A stretch of 64,000 nucleotides of DNA from Streptomyces sp. NBC_00224 (GCF_041435195.1 NZ_CP108106.1:4808501-4872500), one strand, 5' to 3'; counted from the first letter of the stretch, positions 1-9,293 are shown. Translations and numbers: made by a program. The notes: generated by a model from the letters alone, not told the origin.

Positions 1-58
1 GACCGGAACTCACCAGTCGCTTTCAGGCGCTCTCGCCTGCCCGAGGAGTAGTCGTTCG

Positions 59-2743
59 ATGAGCGAGCACCGTCGCAAACCGCCGGAGTCGCAAGGTGGC
101 GGCCGGGCCGCCGCCCGACGGGCTGCCCAGCAGCCCTCCGGCCGCCGCGCGGCCCCCGCCCGGGAGTCCGTCACGGATTCCCCCTCCGGCTCGTACGGAG
201 AGCAGCGGTCGGCCGGTGGGCGCGCCGAGGCGCGACGGGCCGCCCAGCGGGGCGGACGCAGACGAGCGGCCGAGCCCGGCGGCGGCGGTCCGGCGGGTCC
301 GGGCGGGCGCCGCGGTGGTACGGGCCCCGGCAACCGGCGGCCCGGCAAGAAGCGCTTCATCGACTACCCGCGCTTCAACAAGCGCGGGTGGCGGCGCTGG
401 ATGCCTTCCTGGAAGCTCGTCAGCGGGCTGTGTCTGGGCTTCCTCGGCACACTGGTGGTCGTGATCGGCGTCGCCTACTGGATGGTGAGCGTCCCGAACG
501 TGGCCCAGGCGGCCCAGGCCGAGAACAACGTCTACTACTGGTCCGACGGATCCCAGATGGTCGCGACCGGCGGCGAGATCAACCGCCAGATCATCGCGTA
601 CGAGAAGATCCCGGCGGCCATGCGGTACGCGGTGATCTCGGCGGAGAACAAGACCTTCGAGACCGACTCCGGCGTCGACCCCCAGGGCATCGCGCGCGCC
701 CTGGTGAACATGGCCAAGGGCGGCCACACGCAGGGTGGCTCCACGATCACCCAGCAGTACGTGAAGAACGCCCGGCTCGACGACCAGTCGCAGACGATGA
801 CCCGTAAGTTCAAAGAGCTCTTCATCTCCATCAAGGTCGGCGCGACCAAGAAGAAGAGCGAGATCATGGCGGGCTATCTGAACACCGCCTACTACGGGCG
901 CGGCGCCTACGGTCTGCAGGCCGCGGCCCGCACGTACTACAGCAAGGACGCCAAGGACCTCGACCCCAGCCAGTGCGCCTTCCTCGCCTCGCTGCTCAAG
1001 GGCGCCACCTACTTCGACCCGGCCGGCGCCACCGAGACCGACCCGGCGGCCACGCCGCAGCAGAACACCAAGAACGCCATGAGCCGGTGGGCCTGGATCC
1101 TCGACGAGGAAGTGAAGGACGGCCACCTCGGCGCGGCGGACCGGGCCAAGTACAAGACCTTCCCGATGCCGGACAAGCCCAAGAAGAACGCGCAGCTCAG
1201 CGGGCAGATCGGCTATCTGGTCAGCCTGTCCAAGGCGTACTTCGTGAACAACAACACCCAGGGCATCAGCTCCGGTGACCTGGACCAGGGCGGCTACGAG
1301 ATCCACACGACCTTCGACAAGAAGAAGGTCCAGGCGCTCGAAGACGTGGTGAAGAAGGTCCGCAAGAAGAACATCGATCCGAAGAAGCGTCCGGAGCACG
1401 ACACGTTCGTCCAGTTCGGCGCGGCGTCGGTGGACACCAAGAGCGGCGCCATCAAGGCGCTGTACGGCGGCGAGGACGCGACCAAGCACTTCACCAACAA
1501 CGCCGACCAGACCGGTGCCCAGGTCGGCTCGACCTTCAAGCCGTTCGTGCTGGCCGCCGCCATGGAGTACGGAAAGCGCGACCCGAAGGGCCCCAAGGAC
1601 CAGGGCGAAACGGATCGGACCCCGGTCTCCCCGAAGAGCATCTACAGCGGCATGAACAAGCTGAAGATCAAGAACTACGACGGGAGCGTGTGGACCAACG
1701 AGAAGGGCGAGCAGTGGCTGCAGACCAACGACGGCAATGAGTCGTACAACAAGCCCAGCTACGCCATCGACCTGCGGTACGCGATGCAGGAGTCGGCGAA
1801 CACGCCCTATGTCCAGCTCGGCATGGACGTCGGCACGGACAAGGTGAGGGACGTCGCCCTCGCCACGGGGCTGCGCAAGGACAGCCTGGCCTCGTCGAGC
1901 GTGCCGTCGTTCTCCATCGGCACCTCCTCCCCCAGCGCGATCCGCATGGCCGGCGCGTACTCCACCTTCGCCACCAGCGGGATGCACCACGATCCGTACT
2001 CGGTCGAGAAGGTCAACAAGCGCGGCCGGGTCGTCTACCAGCACGACGACAAGGCGACCCGCGCCTTCTCGGCCGCGATCGCGGACAACGTGACGGACGT
2101 CCTGAAGAACGTCGTGGAGAAGGGCACCGGCACCAACGCCCAGCTCAGCGGCCGTGATGTGGCGGGCAAGACCGGTACCACCGACGGCAACCGCTCCGCC
2201 TGGTTCGTCGGCTACACGCCGCAGCTGTCGACCGCGGTGAGCATGTACCGCCTCGACGACAACGAGACGAACAAGAAGCGCGAGTTCCTGAAGATGTTCG
2301 GGACCGGCGGCCAGGAGAAGATCCACGGTGCGTCGTTCCCGTCGACCATCTGGCACGACTACATGGAGCAGGCGCTGAACGGCGTGCCGGCCGTCGACTT
2401 CCCGACGCCCGAGGCGATCGGCGACAAGGTGTACGGCGGCGGCATGTCGCCCAGCCCGAGCCCTTCCCCGTCGCCCTCGGACTCCCCGTCGCCCTCCGGA
2501 ACCCCCTCGCCCAGCCCGTCGCTGACGCCGTCGCCGTCCCCGAAGCCCAGCAAGACCTGTGGCAAGTGGGACTGGAACTGCGGCGGACCCGGCGGGCCCG
2601 GTGGCCCCGGCGGTAGCGACGCGGGCACCGACCAGGGCACCACCGTCGGGGACACCAGTGGCCCTTCCGGCAGCCCGTCGCCCAGTAAGTCCAAACCGGG
2701 CAGCGGCCCCCAAGGGAATATCTTCGGAGGCCCTAACGGCTAG
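59..2743 (+). CDS. Class A penicillin-binding protein (transglycosylase/transpeptidase)
   Basis: Bifunctional peptidoglycan synthase that polymerises Lipid II and cross-links stem peptides outside the membrane. The 894-residue protein has a basic, disordered cytoplasmic N-terminus (1-118) and one membrane anchor at about 119-141. A GT51 domain follows, with catalytic Glu196 in ISAENKTF and the motif GGSTITQQ at 226-233. The transpeptidase domain carries SxxK (S491-TF-K494), SxN (S579-A-N581) and KTGT (K704). The tail from about 800 is Ser-Pro repeats followed by Gly-Gly-Pro repeats, probably a wall-spanning linker. GAGGAG at 43-48 supports this ATG. All catalytic motifs look intact. Streptomyces have several class A PBPs, so I give no symbol. 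Confidence 0.95.
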   Translation: MSEHRRKPPESQGGGRAAARRAAQQPSGRRAAPARESVTDSPSGSYGEQRSAGGRAEARRAAQRGGRRRAAEPGGGGPAGPGGRRGGTGPGNRRPGKKRFIDYPRFNKRGWRRWMPSWKLVSGLCLGFLGTLVVVIGVAYWMVSVPNVAQAAQAENNVYYWSDGSQMVATGGEINRQIIAYEKIPAAMRYAVISAENKTFETDSGVDPQGIARALVNMAKGGHTQGGSTITQQYVKNARLDDQSQTMTRKFKELFISIKVGATKKKSEIMAGYLNTAYYGRGAYGLQAAARTYYSKDAKDLDPSQCAFLASLLKGATYFDPAGATETDPAATPQQNTKNAMSRWAWILDEEVKDGHLGAADRAKYKTFPMPDKPKKNAQLSGQIGYLVSLSKAYFVNNNTQGISSGDLDQGGYEIHTTFDKKKVQALEDVVKKVRKKNIDPKKRPEHDTFVQFGAASVDTKSGAIKALYGGEDATKHFTNNADQTGAQVGSTFKPFVLAAAMEYGKRDPKGPKDQGETDRTPVSPKSIYSGMNKLKIKNYDGSVWTNEKGEQWLQTNDGNESYNKPSYAIDLRYAMQESANTPYVQLGMDVGTDKVRDVALATGLRKDSLASSSVPSFSIGTSSPSAIRMAGAYSTFATSGMHHDPYSVEKVNKRGRVVYQHDDKATRAFSAAIADNVTDVLKNVVEKGTGTNAQLSGRDVAGKTGTTDGNRSAWFVGYTPQLSTAVSMYRLDDNETNKKREFLKMFGTGGQEKIHGASFPSTIWHDYMEQALNGVPAVDFPTPEAIGDKVYGGGMSPSPSPSPSPSDSPSPSGTPSPSPSLTPSPSPKPSKTCGKWDWNCGGPGGPGGPGGSDAGTDQGTTVGDTSGPSGSPSPSKSKPGSGPQGNIFGGPNG

Positions 2744-2779
2744 CGGGCCCGGCGCGCGCGGCTGAATGTCAGGGGCGGT

Positions 2780-2793
2780 GTTTCACGTGAAAC
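2780..2793. other. parS: parS site (ParB binding)
   Basis: Exact 14-bp palindrome GTTTCACGTGAAAC, the Streptomyces ParB-binding consensus. It lies in the gap after the PBP gene, with a second copy 24 bp further on. Confidence 0.93.
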
Positions 2794-2803
2794 CAGGCAT
2801 GGT

Positions 2804-2817
2804 GTTTCACGTGAAAC
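2804..2817. other. parS: parS site (ParB binding)
   Basis: Exact copy of GTTTCACGTGAAAC, paired with the site at 2780 (centres 24 bp apart, just over two helical turns). Confidence 0.93.
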
Positions 2818-2863
2818 ATCGCCCCTCGGCATTTCCACAGAGGTGTACGGCAGGATGTGCGGC

Positions 2864-4372
2864 ATGACGAGCGAGACCAGTGCCCGCGCGTACGAGAACA
2901 GGCGTGCGGAGCCCGCCGAACCCGTCGTACGGCCCACGGAGCAGGACGAGGTCGCCACGGCCGGCAGCGAGCTGCTGGGCGGTCCGATGGGCCGCTGGGC
3001 CTGGGGGGCGGGCCACTGGCTCACCCCTGTCCGGGTGATCGCCCTCGTCGCGATCGGCATGTTCGCCCTCGGTATGGCGCAGAAGGCCCCCTGCTACGAA
3101 TGGGCCTGGTTCCGGGGCGTGAACTCCCAGTACACCCACGCCTGCTACTCCGACATCCCGCATCTGTACGTGGGGCGGGGCTTCGCCGACGATCTCGTGC
3201 CGTACTTCGACCGGCTGAGCGGCGACATGGACTACCTCGAATATCCCGTCCTGACGGGACTGTTCATGGAGGTGGCCTCCTGGCTGACGCCCAGCGGCGG
3301 CAGCATGCAGCACCGCGAGCAGATGTACTGGATGGTCAACGCGGGGATGCTGATGGCCTGCACGGCCGTCATCGCCGTCTGTGTCGCGCGGACACACCGC
3401 CGCCGCCCCTGGGACGCCCTGCTGGTCGCCCTGGCGCCCGCCTTCGCGCTCACCGCGACGATCAACTGGGACCTCTTCGCCATCGCCCTGACGGCCGCCG
3501 CCATGCTCATGTGGTCCCGCAGCCGCCCGCTCGCCTTCGGCATCCTCGTCGGGCTCGCGACGGCCGCCAAGCTCTATCCCGCCCTGCTCCTCGGGCCGCT
3601 GCTGTTCCTGTGCTGGCGGGCCGGGAAGTGGCGGGAGTACGGGGTGGCCTTGTTCGGCGCGGCGGGCTCCTGGCTGGCGGTGAACGTGCCGGTGATGCTG
3701 CTCGCGCCCGAAGGCTGGAAGAAGTTCTACACGTTCAGCCAGGAGCGGTCCGTCGACTTCGGCTCGTTCTGGCTGATCATCTCGCAGCGCACCGGCAAGT
3801 CCCTGGACGTCGGCACGGTGAACAACCTGGCGACCCTGCTGATGGTGCTGCTGTGCGCGGGCGTCGCGGCGCTGACGCTCACCGCACCGCGCCGGCCGCG
3901 CTTCGCGCAGCTCGCCTTCCTGGTCGTCGCCGCGTTCATCCTGACCAACAAGGTCTACTCGCCGCAGTACGTGCTGTGGCTGATCCCGCTGGCCGCGCTG
4001 GCCCGGCCGCGCTGGCGGGACTTCCTGATCTGGCAGGCCGGGGAGGTCGTCTACTTCCTCGGGATCTGGATGTACCTCGCGTACACGATGAGCGGCGAGA
4101 AGCACCAGGGACTGCCGCCGGAGGGCTACCAACTGGCCATCGCCGCCCATCTGCTGGCGACGCTCTACCTGTGCGCGGTGATCGTGCGGGACATCATGAT
4201 GCCCGAGCGGGACGTCGTACGGCGCGACGGCTCGGACGACCCGTCCGGTGGCGTTCTCGACGGGGCCGAGGACGTCTTCGTCCTGGGGCAGGCGGCGCAT
4301 CCGCCCCGGCACGCGGCTCCCCTGGTGGAGGGCCCCCGGGTGGAGTGGGGCACACGGCAGCCGGGCACCTAG
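2864..4372 (+). CDS. GT87-like polytopic membrane glycosyltransferase
   Basis: Polytopic protein of about 500 residues with roughly ten hydrophobic segments. Its layout resembles the GT-C glycosyltransferases of the GT87 group, which use polyprenyl-phosphate sugars on the outer membrane face. After the first membrane segment a loop carries YLEYPVLTG, typical of GT87 proteins (EYP motif). The N-terminal 40 residues are hydrophilic and cytoplasmic, as is a C-terminal tail of about 70 residues. Starts are possible at 2843 (GTG), 2855 and 2864. I prefer 2864, which has AGG about 9 nt upstream. The gene follows the PBP gene after a 120-bp gap holding two parS sites, and converges on the racemase-like gene across a terminator. 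Donor and acceptor are unknown. Confidence 0.75.
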   Translation: MTSETSARAYENRRAEPAEPVVRPTEQDEVATAGSELLGGPMGRWAWGAGHWLTPVRVIALVAIGMFALGMAQKAPCYEWAWFRGVNSQYTHACYSDIPHLYVGRGFADDLVPYFDRLSGDMDYLEYPVLTGLFMEVASWLTPSGGSMQHREQMYWMVNAGMLMACTAVIAVCVARTHRRRPWDALLVALAPAFALTATINWDLFAIALTAAAMLMWSRSRPLAFGILVGLATAAKLYPALLLGPLLFLCWRAGKWREYGVALFGAAGSWLAVNVPVMLLAPEGWKKFYTFSQERSVDFGSFWLIISQRTGKSLDVGTVNNLATLLMVLLCAGVAALTLTAPRRPRFAQLAFLVVAAFILTNKVYSPQYVLWLIPLAALARPRWRDFLIWQAGEVVYFLGIWMYLAYTMSGEKHQGLPPEGYQLAIAAHLLATLYLCAVIVRDIMMPERDVVRRDGSDDPSGGVLDGAEDVFVLGQAAHPPRHAAPLVEGPRVEWGTRQPGT

Positions 4373-4395
4373 CCCGGGCGGCCGGGAAGCGACGC

Positions 4396-4427
4396 GAAGG
4401 GGCCCCCGCCACCGGCGGGGGCCCTTC
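4396..4427. terminator. Bidirectional hairpin terminator
   Basis: Near-perfect GC-rich inverted repeat (AAGGG-CCCCCGCC arm with one bulged G, ACC loop, GGCGGGGGCCCTT arm). It lies between the convergent glycosyltransferase and racemase-like genes, 24 bp after the first stop. Confidence 0.8.
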
Positions 4428-4452
4428 GTCATGTCCGGCGGCGACGCGTCGT

Positions 4453-5484
4453 CTAGCGGTCGACCAGGCGGTCGAACTGCGTCGTGGTGTGCCGCAGATG
4501 GGCCACCAGCTCATCGCCCACGCGCGGCTCCTGGGAGTCCGACGGGACGAAGAGGATCGACACCTGCATGTGCGGCGGCTCGGCGAACCAGCGCTGCTTG
4601 CCGTCCCAGACGAACGGCGACAGATTGCGGTTGACGGTCGCCAGACCGGCCCGCGCGACGCCCTTGGCGCGAGGCATCACACCGTGCAGCGCCTTGGGAG
4701 CCTCAAGCCCGACGCCGTGCGAGGTACCGCCGGCGACCACGACCAGCCAGCCGTCGGAGGCGGCCTTCTGCTGGCGGTAGCCGAAACGATCCCCCTTCGC
4801 GACCCGGGTGACGTCCAGGACGGCGCCCCGGTACTCGGTGGCATCGTGGTCGCCGAGCCACAGCCGCGTACCGATGCGGGCGCGGAAGCGGGTCTGCGGG
4901 AACTGCTGCTGCAGCCGCGCCTGCTCCTCGGCCCGCAGATGGCTGACGAACATGGTGTGCAGCGGCAGCCGGGCCGCGCGCAACCGGTCCATCCAGCCGA
5001 TGACCTCCTCGACCGCGTCCGAGCCGTCGGTGCGGTCGAGCGGGAGGTGCAGGGCGAAGCCCTCCAGGCGCACGTCGTCGATGGCGGAGTGGAGCATGCC
5101 GAGCTCCTCCTCCTTGATGCCGTGGCGCTTCATCGAGCTCATGCACTCGATGACGACGCGCGCGCCCACCAGGGCGTGCACCCCGTCCACGGACGACACG
5201 GAGCGGATGACGCGGTCCGGCAGCGGCACCGGCTCCTCGCTCCGGCGGAACGGCGTGAGCACCAGCAGGTCGCCGCCGAACCAGTCCTTGATGCGGGCCG
5301 CCTCGTAGGTGGTGCCGACCGCCAGGACGTCCGAGCCGAAGCGGTTCACCTCCTCGGCCAGCCGCTCGTGGCCGAAGCCGTAGCCGTTGCCCTTGCAGAC
5401 CGGGACGATGCCCGGGAACTGGTCGACCACGGACTTCTGGTGCGCCCGCCAGCGCGCGGTGTCGACGTACAGGGAGAGCGCCAT
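4453..5484 (-). CDS. Alanine racemase-like PLP protein
   Basis: Fold-type III PLP enzyme related to alanine racemases. The PLP-lysine region reads PVCKGNGYGFG near residue 30 (family form A-x-K-A-x-A-Y-G-H-G). A later RIGTRLWLGD segment matches the phosphate-binding strand of the family. At 343 residues it is a little short, and the C-terminal beta domain is divergent, so I do not call it the main alr. It lies 68 bp downstream of femX on the same strand, probably in the same transcript, which suggests a role in wall amino-acid supply or modification. The substrate is unknown and could be another amino acid. Confidence 0.8.
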   Translation of the reverse strand: MALSLYVDTARWRAHQKSVVDQFPGIVPVCKGNGYGFGHERLAEEVNRFGSDVLAVGTTYEAARIKDWFGGDLLVLTPFRRSEEPVPLPDRVIRSVSSVDGVHALVGARVVIECMSSMKRHGIKEEELGMLHSAIDDVRLEGFALHLPLDRTDGSDAVEEVIGWMDRLRAARLPLHTMFVSHLRAEEQARLQQQFPQTRFRARIGTRLWLGDHDATEYRGAVLDVTRVAKGDRFGYRQQKAASDGWLVVVAGGTSHGVGLEAPKALHGVMPRAKGVARAGLATVNRNLSPFVWDGKQRWFAEPPHMQVSILFVPSDSQEPRVGDELVAHLRHTTTQFDRLVDR

Positions 5485-5552
5485 GGCCGGATCCGGAACC
5501 TTTCTGGTGGCTGCGGTGTATCAGAGGTATGAGAGACGAGATTACGCAACCA

Positions 5553-6671
5553 TCAGCGCCGCGACATGTAGATGTCGAGGGCCTTGTGCAGCAGCTTGTT
5601 CAGCGGGAAGTCCCACTCACCGACGTACTCGACGGCCTCGCCGCCGGTGCCCACCTTGAACTGGATGAGACCGAAGAGGTGGTCGGTCTCGTCGAGCGAG
5701 TCGGAGATGCCGCGCAGGTCGTAGACGGTCGCGCCCATGGCGTACGCGTCACGCAGCATCCGCCACTGCATCGCGTTCGAGGGCCGGACCTCACGGCCGA
5801 TGTTGTCGGAGGCGCCGTAGGAGTACCAGACGTGCCCACCGACGACGAGCATCGTCGCCGCCGACAGGTTCACGCCGTTGTGGCGCGCGAAGTAGAGCCG
5901 CATCCGGTTGGGGTCCTCGTTGTTGAGGACCGTCCACATGCGCTGGAAGTACGAGAGCGGGCGCGGCCGGAAGTGGTCGCGGACAGCGGTGATCTCGTAC
6001 AGCCGCTGCCACTCGGCCAGGTCCTCGTAGCCGCCCTGGACGACCTCGACACCGGCCTTCTCGGCCTTCTTGATGTTGCGGCGCCACAGCTGGTTGAAGC
6101 CCTTGAGGACGTCGTCGAGCGAGCGGTTGGCGAGCGGCACCTGGAAGACATAGCGCGGCTGCACATCGCCGAAGCCCGCGCCGCCGTCCTCGCCCTGCTG
6201 CCAGCCCATCTTGCGCAGCCGGTCGGCGACTTCGAAGGCGCGCGGCTCGATGTGGGTGGCCTCGACGTCCCGCAGACGCTTGACGTCCGGGTCCTGGATG
6301 CCGGACTTGATGGCGGCCGAGTCCCAGCGCCGGATGACGACCGGCGGGCCCATCTTCACCGAGAAGGCGCCCTGGTGCTTCAGGTGCGCCAGCATCGGCT
6401 GCAGCCACTCGTCGAGGTTCGGGGCGTACCAGTTGATGACCGGGCCCTCGGGCATGTACGCGAGGTACCGCTTGATCTTCGGCAGCTGGCGGTAGAGCAC
6501 CAGACCGGCGCCGACCATCTGGCCGTTCTTGTCGAACCACCCGAGATTCTCCGAGCGCCACTCGGTCTTCACATCAGCCCACGCCGGGACCTGGCAGTGG
6601 CTCGCCGCGGGCAGGCTCTGGATATACGCCAGATGCTGCTCACGGCTGATGGTCCTCAGGGTCAGGCTCAT
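5553..6671 (-). CDS. femX: FemX-like Lipid II peptidyltransferase (FemABX family)
   Basis: FemABX proteins use aminoacyl-tRNA to add the cross-bridge amino acid to Lipid II. Streptomyces have an LL-diaminopimelate wall with a single glycine bridge, and FemX is thought to add it. The 372-residue protein has two GNAT-like halves and the helical insertion with basic residues (NQLWRRNIKKAEKAGVEV) typical of FemA/FemB. The C-terminal half carries RDAYAMGATVYDLRG, another family signature. The ATG has GAGGAGC a few bases upstream. It heads a two-gene minus-strand unit with the racemase-like gene. Symbol assigned by family and by position between the PBP and rpsF genes. Confidence 0.88.
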   Translation of the reverse strand: MSLTLRTISREQHLAYIQSLPAASHCQVPAWADVKTEWRSENLGWFDKNGQMVGAGLVLYRQLPKIKRYLAYMPEGPVINWYAPNLDEWLQPMLAHLKHQGAFSVKMGPPVVIRRWDSAAIKSGIQDPDVKRLRDVEATHIEPRAFEVADRLRKMGWQQGEDGGAGFGDVQPRYVFQVPLANRSLDDVLKGFNQLWRRNIKKAEKAGVEVVQGGYEDLAEWQRLYEITAVRDHFRPRPLSYFQRMWTVLNNEDPNRMRLYFARHNGVNLSAATMLVVGGHVWYSYGASDNIGREVRPSNAMQWRMLRDAYAMGATVYDLRGISDSLDETDHLFGLIQFKVGTGGEAVEYVGEWDFPLNKLLHKALDIYMSRR

Positions 6672-6795
6672 GCGGGGCGCTCCTCGGCAGGTGTGTCCCC
6701 ATGGGTACAGGGGCTCCGGCTCTCGCGCCGAAGCCTACTGCGCCCGGGGAGCGCCCCGGATGGCTGTACGGACCCTGGGCTGGTGCGGGGTGCTC

Positions 6796-7116
6796 TCAGC
6801 CGCCGACCACACCGCCGAAGAGGCCGCCGTGCGCCATGCCAAGGAAGAAGCCCACCGCTGAGGCGCCGAGCCCGAGGATCAGCAGGAACCGCTCGCGGGT
6901 GGTCTCCGAGATGAACTGCCCGTACGCACCGGTGAGGATCCCGATGAGGCCTGCCCAGGAGCTGACCAGGTGCAGGCTGTGGAAGAACGCGGTGCTGAAC
7001 GCCAGCGCTCCCAGCACGACGGTCACCGCCATGAAGGCGTCCTGGAGGGGATGAGGCTTGCCGTCGGTGGCGAAGAGGGAGACGACGGACGAGTTCGATC
7101 GCACTGCCTGTGCCAT
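6796..7116 (-). CDS. Small membrane protein, three predicted TM segments
   Basis: Protein of 106 residues with three hydrophobic segments (about 29-50, 53-70 and 77-100) and a Gly-rich C-terminus. I do not recognise the family beyond a conserved actinobacterial hypothetical protein. The ATG at 7116 is chosen over upstream starts because GGAGGTG lies 4-10 bases before it. It is transcribed away from rpsF and towards femX, 124 bp from the femX start, so it could be cotranscribed with femX or separate. No enzyme motif is visible. Confidence 0.8.
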   Translation of the reverse strand: MAQAVRSNSSVVSLFATDGKPHPLQDAFMAVTVVLGALAFSTAFFHSLHLVSSWAGLIGILTGAYGQFISETTRERFLLILGLGASAVGFFLGMAHGGLFGGVVGG

Positions 7117-7329
7117 GAGGCACCTCCTGGCGGTAGCGGAGCGCGGCGAAGGGTAGCGCCGCGCACACCCGATGTGTACAGATTGCGGCCCCTGACCGCC
7201 GGATTTCAACCGGAAGCGGGTGTGCAGGTAGTCTGTACGGTCTGCACCGGTGTCTGCCCTGGCCAGGACGCGGTCCCTCTCCCTCGGAGCGGGATTGTCA
7301 GTGGCGGCGGATACCGTTGCTTACGCATC

Positions 7330-7370
7330 ACGACCCTCCTGCCACGGAACGACCGTGGCCGCTGAGTCCA
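7330..7370 (+). promoter_or_regulatory. Candidate S6:S18 leader element of the rpsF operon
   Basis: Just upstream of the rpsF ribosome-binding site is a 7-bp hairpin, GCCACGG / CCGTGGC (7341-7347 and 7353-7359). It is bracketed by short GAC/GTC complementarity, with a CCG trinucleotide straddling the 3' side of the hairpin. Several bacteria control rpsF operons through an S6:S18-binding leader with a CCG-containing internal loop. The match here is by eye only. Confidence 0.4.
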
Positions 7371-7387
7371 AAGGAGGTGGGTTCCAC

Positions 7388-7678
7388 ATGCGTCACTACG
7401 AGGTGATGGTCATCCTCGACCCCGATCTGGAGGAGCGCGCTGTCTCTCCCCTGATCGAGAACTTCCTCTCCGTCGTCCGCGAGGGCAACGGAAAGGTTGA
7501 GAAGGTCGACACCTGGGGCCGTCGTCGTCTCTCCTACGAGATCAAGAAGAAGCCCGAGGGCATCTACACGGTCATCGACCTGCAGGCCGAGCCTGCGGTC
7601 GTCAAGGAGCTCGACCGTCAGATGAACCTGAACGAGTCGGTCCTCCGGACGAAGGTCCTCCGCCCCGAGACCCACTGA
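7388..7678 (+). CDS. rpsF: 30S ribosomal protein S6
   Basis: S6 of 96 residues, beginning [12 protein letters not shown] and carrying the family segment [18 protein letters not shown]. It binds S18 and 16S rRNA in the platform of the small subunit. The start is fixed by a near-ideal AAAGGAGGTGG ribosome-binding site 7 bases upstream, although the frame is open further upstream to 7250. It is the first gene of rpsF-ssb-rpsR-rplI, an order conserved across bacteria. Confidence 0.98.
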   Translation: MRHYEVMVILDPDLEERAVSPLIENFLSVVREGNGKVEKVDTWGRRRLSYEIKKKPEGIYTVIDLQAEPAVVKELDRQMNLNESVLRTKVLRPETH

Positions 7679-7753
7679 GCTTCCGCTCAGAGGCAATCGG
7701 GTTCCGAGTAGCAACACAGCAGCCAGCAGCAATCCCCGCCGAGAGGTTCATCC

Positions 7754-8353
7754 ATGGCAGGCGAGACCGTCATCACGGTCGTCGGCAATCTCGTCGACGA
7801 CCCCGAGCTGCGCTTCACCCCCTCGGGTGCGGCCGTCGCGAAGTTCCGTGTCGCGTCGACTCCCCGCACCTTCGACCGTCAGACCAATGAGTGGAAGGAC
7901 GGCGAAGGCCTGTTCCTGACCTGCTCGGTCTGGCGTCAGGCGGCGGAGAACGTCGCCGAGTCGCTCCAGCGAGGCATGCGCGTCGTCGTGCAGGGCCGGC
8001 TGAAGCAGCGGTCCTACGAGGACCGCGAGGGCGTCAAGCGCACGGTCTACGAGCTGGACGTCGAGGAAGTCGGCCCCAGTCTCAAGAACGCCACGGCCAA
8101 GGTCACCAAGACCACCGGCCGAGGCGGCCAGGGTGGTTACGGCGGCGGTGGCCAGCAGCAGGGCGGCGGCAACTGGGGCGGAGCCCCCAGCGGTGGTTCC
8201 CAGGGTGGCGGCGCTCCCGCCGACGACCCCTGGGCCTCCGGCGCGCCGGCCGGCGGCGGCCAGCAGCAGGGTGCCGGCGGTGGCAGCTGGGGCGGAAGCT
8301 CTGGCAGCTCCGGCGGCTCCGGCGGCGGCTACTCGGACGAGCCGCCCTTCTAG
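7754..8353 (+). CDS. ssb: Single-stranded DNA-binding protein
   Basis: SSB of 199 residues. The N-terminal OB fold (1-110) begins [21 protein letters not shown] Gly/Gln-rich flexible linker follows (about 120-190), and the acidic tip SDEPPF recruits replication and repair proteins such as PriA and RecO. Streptomyces have two SSB paralogues. This long, acidic-tipped one in the rpsF operon is the housekeeping SsbA type. GAGAGG lies 7 bases upstream of the ATG. Confidence 0.97.
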   Translation: MAGETVITVVGNLVDDPELRFTPSGAAVAKFRVASTPRTFDRQTNEWKDGEGLFLTCSVWRQAAENVAESLQRGMRVVVQGRLKQRSYEDREGVKRTVYELDVEEVGPSLKNATAKVTKTTGRGGQGGYGGGGQQQGGGNWGGAPSGGSQGGGAPADDPWASGAPAGGGQQQGAGGGSWGGSSGSSGGSGGGYSDEPPF

Positions 8354-8396
8354 GGCAGCCCGTACCCCCACTTCTTGATCACACAGGAGAAACACC

Positions 8397-8633
8397 ATGG
8401 CGAAGCCGCCTGTGCGCAAGCCTAAGAAGAAGGTCTGCGCTTTCTGCAAGGACAAGACCGCTTACGTGGACTACAAGGACACGAACATGCTGCGGAAGTT
8501 CATTTCCGACCGCGGCAAGATCCGTGCCCGCCGCGTGACCGGCAACTGCACGCAGCACCAGCGTGACGTCGCCACGGCCGTCAAGAACAGCCGTGAGATG
8601 GCGCTGCTGCCCTACACGTCCACCGCGCGATAA
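8397..8633 (+). CDS. rpsR: 30S ribosomal protein S18, zinc-binding (C+) form
   Basis: S18 of 78 residues that pairs with S6 on the 30S platform. It keeps the zinc-ribbon cysteines (VCAFC near 14-17 and GNC in the second half), so it is the C+ paralogue. Many Streptomyces also carry a zinc-free copy elsewhere, induced by Zur on zinc starvation. CAGGAGAAACACC gives a good ribosome-binding site. Confidence 0.97.
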   Translation: MAKPPVRKPKKKVCAFCKDKTAYVDYKDTNMLRKFISDRGKIRARRVTGNCTQHQRDVATAVKNSREMALLPYTSTAR

Positions 8634-8651
8634 GGGAAGGGTGACCGAAAA

Positions 8652-9098
8652 ATGAAGATCATCCTCACCCACGAGGTCTCTGGCCTCGGCACTGCCGGCG
8701 ACGTCGTTGACGTCAAGGACGGCTACGCTCGCAACTACCTGGTCCCGCGTGGTTTCGCGATCCGCTGGACCAAGGGTGGCGAGAAGGACGTGGCGCAGAT
8801 CCGCCGCGCCCGCAAGATCCACGAGATCGCCACCATCGAGCAGGCCAACGAGATCAAGGCCCGCCTCGAAGGCGTGAAGGTGCGTCTGGCCGTTCGCTCC
8901 GGCGACGCCGGCCGTCTCTTCGGCTCCGTCACCCAGGCCGATGTCGCTGCGGCGATCAAGGCTGCCGGTGGCCCGGACGTGGACAAGCGTCGCGTCGAGC
9001 TCGGCTCGCCGATCAAGACCCTGGGCGCGCACCAGGTGTCCGTGCGTCTGCACGCCGAGGTTGTCGCGAAGGTTGGCGTCGAGGTCGTCGCCGCCTAA
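8652..9098 (+). CDS. rplI: 50S ribosomal protein L9
   Basis: L9 of 148 residues, beginning [13 protein letters not shown]. The rRNA-binding N-domain contains the signature [20 protein letters not shown] long connecting helix (about 40-75) and a C-terminal domain follow. It is the last gene of the rpsF operon, followed after 24 bp by a strong terminator. Confidence 0.98.
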   Translation: MKIILTHEVSGLGTAGDVVDVKDGYARNYLVPRGFAIRWTKGGEKDVAQIRRARKIHEIATIEQANEIKARLEGVKVRLAVRSGDAGRLFGSVTQADVAAAIKAAGGPDVDKRRVELGSPIKTLGAHQVSVRLHAEVVAKVGVEVVAA

Positions 9099-9121
9099 GC
9101 GCAGCGCTCAGCAGAGCATAA

Positions 9122-9153
9122 GAAGGGCCGCACCCTCCGGGGTGCGGCCCTTC
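9122..9153. terminator. Terminator of the rpsF-ssb-rpsR-rplI operon
   Basis: Perfect 13-bp stem (AAGGGCCGCACCC at 9123-9135 with its complement at 9140-9152) and a 4-nt loop, 24 bp after the rplI stop. Confidence 0.9.
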
Positions 9154-9174
9154 GCCGTGTGCGGCGCGTGTGAT

Positions 9175-9188
9175 GTTTCACGTGAAAC
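9175..9188. other. parS: parS site (ParB binding)
   Basis: Exact GTTTCACGTGAAAC in the convergent gap between rplI and the MATE gene. Confidence 0.93.
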
Positions 9189-9207
9189 GCCGCGCTTCGG
9201 GTGCCGC

Positions 9208-9221
9208 GTTTCACGTGAAAC
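9208..9221. other. parS: parS site (ParB binding)
   Basis: Exact GTTTCACGTGAAAC, 33 bp after the previous copy (about three helical turns, same face). Confidence 0.93.
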
Positions 9222-9293
9222 ATGGGTCAATCAACTGGTCCTCAACCAGCGCTCAACAGTCCTCGGGGGGCCTCGACGCTCCCCAAGTGGTCC

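Noticed and set aside
2440..2560. Tandem CCG/TCG-rich repeats as a DNA repeat element
   Set aside because: They encode the Ser-Pro linker of the PBP; protein-level repeats explain them.
23..2713. Long minus-strand open frame opposite the PBP gene (and many similar long antisense frames)
   Set aside because: High G+C makes long open antisense frames common. It has low-complexity Arg/Ala/Gly sequence, no ribosome-binding site, and lies opposite a gene with clear catalytic motifs.
2857..5532. Plus-strand frame of nearly 900 codons spanning the GT87 and racemase-like genes
   Set aside because: Overlaps two clear genes, has arginine-rich low-complexity translation and no family features.
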